Origin: JAZDCJ01 sp036311985
GTDB lineage: Bacteria > Actinomycetota > Actinomycetes > Actinomycetales > Micrococcaceae
Length of the DNA stretch: 64,000 nucleotides
Assembly: GCF_036311985.1 (NCBI RefSeq)
Contig: NZ_JAZDCJ010000013.1
Reading direction: 5' to 3' (one strand)
Translations under genes and position numbers: made by a program
Notes under the pieces: model-generated
The model's input: the letters and a program-made list of their open reading frames with translations, nothing else
The model's database searches: none
What the model was told of the DNA's origin: nothing
In this document: positions 59,692 through 64,000 of the stretch, one piece after another
Layout of the letters: each line of letters begins with the position of its first letter
How positions within the stretch are numbered: the first letter of the stretch is position 1

Positions 59692-60057
59692 TTACTTTTC
59701 CCCACCCTTCTCCGGGGTTGCGACGACCACGGTGATGTGGCTGGTGCGCTTGTTGATGCGGAACGCGCGGCCCTGGGCCCGCGGCTGGAACCGCTTCATC
59801 GTCGCACCTTCGTCGACGAACGCCTCGCTGATGAACAGCTCGTCCTCGTTGAACGCGACGCCGTCGCGGTCCGCGGCGACGCGTGCGTTCGCCAGGGCCG
59901 ACGCAACGACCTTGTAGACCGGCTCAGAAGCCGCCTGTGGGGCGAACTTCAGAATCGCCAGAGCCTCATTCGCCTGCTTGCCACGAACAAGGTCGACGAC
60001 GCGCCGGGCCTTCATAGGCGTTACGCGGATATGACGCGCAATTGCCTTGGCTTCCAT
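59692..60057 (-). CDS. rplV: 50S ribosomal protein L22 (uL22)
   Basis: 121 aa from ATG 60057 (MEAKAIARHIRVTPMKARRV). KVVASALANARV and the tunnel-lining hairpin MKRFQPRAQGRAFRINKRTS are present; macrolide-resistance changes map here in other species, but the residues look ordinary. Its stop directly abuts the rpsC start. Confidence 0.97.
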   Translation of the reverse strand: MEAKAIARHIRVTPMKARRVVDLVRGKQANEALAILKFAPQAASEPVYKVVASALANARVAADRDGVAFNEDELFISEAFVDEGATMKRFQPRAQGRAFRINKRTSHITVVVATPEKGGEK

Positions 60058-60114
60058 TGCTTTCCTTCTCTCGTCTATCGAAGAAGTGCTAAGCACTCGC
60101 TGAACCCTCGCGGG

Positions 60115-60396
60115 TTAGCGGCGCTTGCCCTTCTTGTCGTCCTTCACGTGGCTGCGGAAAGTCCGCGTCAGAGCGAATTCGCCGAGCTTGTGCCCGACCA
60201 TCGACTCGGTGACAAACACCGGGATGTGCTTGCGTCCGTCGTGAACGGCGATCGTGTGCCCGAGCATGTCGGGGATGATCATCGAACGGCGGGACCACGT
60301 CTTGATGACGTTCTTGGTGCCCTTTTCGTTCTCAGCAGCGACCTTCAGGAAAAGGTGCTGATCGACGAAGGGGCCTTTCTTCAGGCTGCGTGGCAT
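60115..60396 (-). CDS. rpsS: 30S ribosomal protein S19 (uS19)
   Basis: 93 aa. MPRSLKKGPFVDQHLFLKVA, KTWSRRSMIIPDMLGHTIAV and FVTESMVGHKLGEFALTRTF are conserved. Head-domain protein that contacts the A-site finger. Lies 12 bp after rplB. Confidence 0.98.
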   Translation of the reverse strand: MPRSLKKGPFVDQHLFLKVAAENEKGTKNVIKTWSRRSMIIPDMLGHTIAVHDGRKHIPVFVTESMVGHKLGEFALTRTFRSHVKDDKKGKRR

Positions 60397-60408
60397 GTCT
60401 CCAGGCTC

Positions 60409-61248
<840 letters not shown>

Positions 61249-61278
61249 GATTCATTTCCTCGTTAAAGTGGTCTCCGC

Positions 61279-61584
61279 TTAGGAAAGCGGACCGCCGAAG
61301 ATGTCGATAGTGCCTTCCTTCAGGGAGACGATCGCGCGCTTGGTGTTCTTGCGCGCCCCCCATCCGAAACGAGTGCGCTTACGCTTACCGGCACGGTTGA
61401 TGGTGTTGACCGACTCGACCTTGACGTTGAAGATCTTCTCAACGGCAAGCTTGATCTCGGTCTTGTTGGAGCGCGGGTCGACCAGGAAGGTGTACTTGCC
61501 TTCGTCGATCAGGCCGTAGCTCTTTTCCGAAACGACGGGTGCAATGATGACGTCGTGCGGAGACTTGGTGAGGGCGGCGCTCAC
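61279..61584 (-). CDS. rplW: 50S ribosomal protein L23 (uL23)
   Basis: 101 aa. DVIIAPVVSEKSYGLIDEGK, TFLVDPRSNKTEIKLAVEKI and VNTINRAGKRKRTRFGWGAR are conserved. Main docking site for trigger factor and SRP at the exit. The start overlaps the rplD stop by 4 bp. Confidence 0.97.
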   Translation of the reverse strand: MSAALTKSPHDVIIAPVVSEKSYGLIDEGKYTFLVDPRSNKTEIKLAVEKIFNVKVESVNTINRAGKRKRTRFGWGARKNTKRAIVSLKEGTIDIFGGPLS

Positions 61585-62186
61585 TTGGAGTCCTCCTTGG
61601 TGACCAGGGCATCGAAGGCGGCCTTGGTGAAGACCACGTCATCGGCGACCAGAACATCGTAGGTGTTCAGCTGGTCGACGTAGATGGCGTGGACGTCTTC
61701 GAGGTTGCGCACGGAGAGTGCGACAACGTCATTGGCGCGGTCGATGACGACGAGCAGGTTCTTGCGCTCGGTGAGAGCGCGCAGGGTGGCCAGGGCCTCC
61801 TTGGTCGACGGCTTCTCGCCGGAGACCAGGTTGTCGACCACGTGGACGCGGTCGTGACGGGCGCGGTCCGAGAGGGCTCCGCGCAGGGCGGCGGCCTTCA
61901 TCTTCTTCGGGGTGCGCTGGCTGTAGTCGCGCGGGGTCGGTCCGTGGACGATGCCACCGCCGGTCATGTGCGGAGCGCGGATCGAACCCTGACGGGCGCG
62001 GCCGGTGCCCTTCTGCTTGAACGGCTTGCGGCCGGCGCCGGAGACCTCGGCACGGGTCTTGGTCTTGTGCGTGCCCTGGCGGGCCGCGGCCAGCTGGGCC
62101 ACGACGACCTGGTGCAGCAGCGGCACGTTGGTCTGGACGTCGAAGATGTCGGCGGGAAGCTCGACCTTCAGTGCAGAGTTAGCCAT
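61581..62186 (-). CDS. rplD: 50S ribosomal protein L4 (uL4)
   Basis: 201 aa. GTHKTKTRAEVSGAGRKPFK, QKGTGRARQGSIRAPHMTGG and GPTPRDYSQRTPKKMKAAAL form the conserved loop that reaches the exit tunnel. In enterobacteria L4 represses the S10 operon; no comparable leader was recognised here. Four bases after rplC. Confidence 0.97.
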   Translation of the reverse strand: MANSALKVELPADIFDVQTNVPLLHQVVVAQLAAARQGTHKTKTRAEVSGAGRKPFKQKGTGRARQGSIRAPHMTGGGIVHGPTPRDYSQRTPKKMKAAALRGALSDRARHDRVHVVDNLVSGEKPSTKEALATLRALTERKNLLVVIDRANDVVALSVRNLEDVHAIYVDQLNTYDVLVADDVVFTKAAFDALVTKEDSK

Positions 62187-62190
62187 GTGA

Positions 62191-62841
62191 TTATGCTCCC
62201 TTCACGGCAGAGCGCACGAGGACGACCTGGCCGCGGGCGCCGGGGACGGCACCCTTGATCAAGAGGAGGTTCTTCTCGGCGTCCACCGCGTGAACCGTGA
62301 GGTTCATCGTGGTGTGGCGCACGGCGCCCATGCGGCCGGCCATGCGCAGGCCCTTGAAGACGCGGCCCGGGGTGGACGCGCCACCGATGGAACCCGGCTT
62401 ACGGTGGTTCTTGTGGGCACCGTGGGAGGCGCCGACGCCGGAGAAGCCGTGGCGCTTCATGACGCCTGCGAAGCCCTTGCCCTTGCTCTTGCCGACGACG
62501 TCGACCTTCTGGCCGGCCTCGAACAGCTCGACGGACAGCTCCTGGCCGAGCGCGTAGGACTCGGCATCGGCCGTGCGCAGCTCGACGACGTGGCGGCGCG
62601 GGGTGACCCCGGCGGCCTCGAAGTGGCCGGCGAGCGGCTGGGTGACCTTGCGCGGGTCGATCTGGCCGTAGCCGATCTGCACGGCGGTGTAGCCGTCGCG
62701 GTCGGCGTTGCGGAGCTGGGTCACGACGTTGGAGTCGGCCTGCACGACGGTGACGGGGATGAGCTTGTTGTTCTCGTCCCACACCTGGGTCATGCCGAGC
62801 TTCGTGCCCAGCAGGCCCTTTACGTTACGGGTTGCGGTCAT
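62191..62841 (-). CDS. rplC: 50S ribosomal protein L3 (uL3)
   Basis: 216 aa. GLLGTKLGMTQVWDENNKLI, KSKGKGFAGVMKRHGFSG, SHGAHKNHRKPGSIGGASTP and GVFKGLRMAGRMG-type motifs (the central extension near the peptidyl-transferase centre) are typical. Early-assembly protein, second gene of the S10 operon. Confidence 0.97.
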   Translation of the reverse strand: MTATRNVKGLLGTKLGMTQVWDENNKLIPVTVVQADSNVVTQLRNADRDGYTAVQIGYGQIDPRKVTQPLAGHFEAAGVTPRRHVVELRTADAESYALGQELSVELFEAGQKVDVVGKSKGKGFAGVMKRHGFSGVGASHGAHKNHRKPGSIGGASTPGRVFKGLRMAGRMGAVRHTTMNLTVHAVDAEKNLLLIKGAVPGARGQVVLVRSAVKGA

Positions 62842-62859
62842 AGTCTCTCAGCACCTCCC

Positions 62860-63168
62860 CTAGAGCTTGATTTCGATGTTGACGTCAGCCGGAAGGTCGA
62901 GGCGCATGAGCGAGTCGACGGCCTTCGGGGTCGGATCGATGATGTCGATCAGACGCTTGTGCGTGCGCATTTCGAAGTGCTCGCGGCTGTCCTTGTACTT
63001 GTGGGGCGAACGGATCACGCAGTACACGTTCTTCTCCGTCGGCAGCGGCACGGGGCCGACCACGGTTGCGCCTGCGCGCGTGACCGTCTCAACGATCTTC
63101 CGTGCTGAAACGTCAATGACCTCGTGGTCATACGACTTCAGCCGGATGCGGATTTTCTGTCCCGCCAT
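62860..63168 (-). CDS. rpsJ: 30S ribosomal protein S10 (uS10/NusE)
   Basis: 102 aa from ATG 63168 ([20 protein letters not shown]). Also a NusG/antitermination partner. [40 protein letters not shown] and [15 protein letters not shown] are diagnostic. First gene of the S10 operon, behind a roughly 400-bp leader. The frame is open upstream, but no conserved residues precede this Met. Confidence 0.97.
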
Positions 63169-63581
63169 GGCGTCATGCCTCTTTCTGAGTAGCACTCTCT
63201 GTACAGTTGCTGTGCCCTGTATCGGGTCCCTTCGGACCGGCACGCCCCGCGCGGACTGAATCCGGAGGTTTCCGGGTTCCTCACCCCGCCGGGGTACCGA
63301 CCCCCGCGCTCGGGCGTGTCGCGTGTTTCCCGCGACACCGACCCGTTGAATGGGGGTGGGGTTATTTTGGGCCGCTCCGTTTCAGTCGTATCCGACCCTG
63401 CCCCGGGCATTATCCCGGGCGGGACGCGATCTCAGGCGAAACCGGCCCTGGCTCCGCTATCGGTGACCCGATCGGCGAGCTCAAGACATGGAGAGGCGCT
63501 TGAACAACTTGTCCAGTGTGTCAGATTCCGCGGATTAACGCCAATCGGGGGCCTCCCGCGGGTGCGTGCGTGGCCGGAGTC
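63169..63581. promoter_or_regulatory. S10 operon leader and promoter region
   Basis: 413 bp without a gene. On the minus strand a GATAAT (about 63409-63414) lies inside the palindrome CCCGGG-CATTAT-CCCGGG (63401-63418), and GTTAAT occurs near 63533-63538; either could be a -10. Several G/C-rich short hairpins follow before rpsJ. I could not single out the start site. Confidence 0.35.
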
Positions 63582-63719
63582 TCAGTCGCCGTTGCGGCGG
63601 GAGCGCCGGATGCGCCGGGCCCGGTCGATCTCGTGGCGGAAGGTGCGCCGACCCCAGACCACGGCGGAGCCGACGGCGACGAGCCCGCCCGCGATGATCC
63701 AGAAGATCCAGGAGTCCAT
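63582..63719 (-). CDS. Small single-pass membrane protein, 45 aa
   Basis: MDSWIFWIIAGGLVAVGSAV then a basic tail ending RIRRSRRNGD. One hydrophobic N-terminal helix with an Arg-rich cytoplasmic end (positive-inside). Start ATG 63719 lies 10 bp after the stop of the upstream partial gene, so the pair is probably cotranscribed. The third-codon positions are strongly G/C, as in real genes here. No family recognised. Confidence 0.65.
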   Translation of the reverse strand: MDSWIFWIIAGGLVAVGSAVVWGRRTFRHEIDRARRIRRSRRNGD

Positions 63720-63728
63720 GCGCCCAGC

Positions 63729-64000
63729 CTACCGCCCGGCCGCGGGCGGGCCCTCGGTCCTGGGCAGGGCACCGTCCGCGGGCGGGACGCCGGTCGTCGG
63801 TGGGGTGCCGTCCGGAAGGGCCGGGAGGCGCCGGGGGTCGCGGGAGACGGCCCCGGCGTCGTCCGCCGCCCTTCCCGGGAGCACCGGGAGCGTACCGTCC
63901 GGTCCCGGCCCGCCGGGAGCGGGTGCTACGGGTGGGGCGGGCGGCCCCGGGCGCGGGGCGTCGGGCTTCCGGCCGAGCCGGGCCAGTCGCGTGACCGCGA
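63729..64000 (-). CDS. C-terminal end of an edge-truncated protein, proline-rich
   Basis: The minus-strand frame with stop TAG at 63729-63731 is open to the window end: AVTRLARLGRKPDAPRPGPP followed by a Pro/Ala/Gly-rich disordered tail ending TEGPPAAGR. Only about 89 residues are present and no domain is visible. The segment ADDAGAVS is encoded by the recurrent 13-mer GCCCCGGCGTCGT on the other strand, in the same reading as the DDAGA segments of the two ABC permeases. Confidence 0.55.
   Translation of the reverse strand, partial: AVTRLARLGRKPDAPRPGPPAPPVAPAPGGPGPDGTLPVLPGRAADDAGAVSRDPRRLPALPDGTPPTTGVPPADGALPRTEGPPAAGR

Overview
The window is GC-rich throughout. Its conserved gene order (tsaE-alr-nnr-acpS-glmS / coaA, glmM, rplM-rpsI, truA, and the complete rplQ-to-rpsJ block), GC-rich hairpin terminators without U-tracts and frequent GTG/TTG or leaderless starts point to a high-GC actinobacterium, most likely Micrococcaceae (Arthrobacter/Micrococcus/Citricoccus/Kocuria neighbourhood). 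The family assignment is inference from gene order and protein features; no database was consulted.

Layout. 0-3.7 kb: a signalling patch with an edge-truncated response regulator, a disrupted ECF sigma factor fused to a membrane and proline-rich tail, an Hpt-like protein lacking the phospho-accepting His, and an OmpR-type regulator. 3.75-9.3 kb (minus): tsaE, alr, nnr, acpS, glmS (tRNA modification, cell-wall precursors, cofactor repair, acyl carrier protein activation). 9.4-14 kb: coaA, mscL, a frameshifted histidine kinase, glmM. 14.7-18.6 kb: a large LuxR regulator and a DUF559 nuclease-like gene bracketed by 94-bp structured repeats. 18.7-19.7 kb: rpsI-rplM. 20-26 kb: an exopolysaccharide-type locus (deacetylase, epimerase, nucleotide-sugar dehydrogenase, membrane GT2). 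26.3-29.1 kb: a LAL-type LuxR regulator and a relatively AT-rich spacer. 29.8-40.3 kb: truA, a four-gene FtsX/MacB-type ABC exporter (first permease frameshifted, first ATPase carrying an AbrB-like tail) and an alpha/beta hydrolase. 40.6-63.2 kb (minus): the ribosomal/alpha/spc/S10 superoperon, interrupted between infA and map by about 5.9 kb holding a sugar ABC importer, a broken DUF559 gene and a RibD-like reductase. At the right edge are a 45-aa membrane protein and the proline-rich end of another gene.

The most unusual content is short repeated structure between genes. Family 1 is a 61-63 bp palindromic repeat with five copies; four of them partition the insertion between infA and map. 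Family 2 is a 93-94 bp repeat with terminal inverted arms and an internal hairpin, three copies, two of them bracketing a DUF559 gene. A third signal, the 13-mer GCCCCGGCGTCGT, occurs eight times in terminator arms and in low-complexity coding linkers. Both DUF559-type genes lie between two copies of the same palindromic repeat, which suggests, as a hypothesis only, an endonuclease-repeat mobile cassette. Four loci need indels to restore an open frame, so some disruption may be sequencing error; the ribosomal genes show none.
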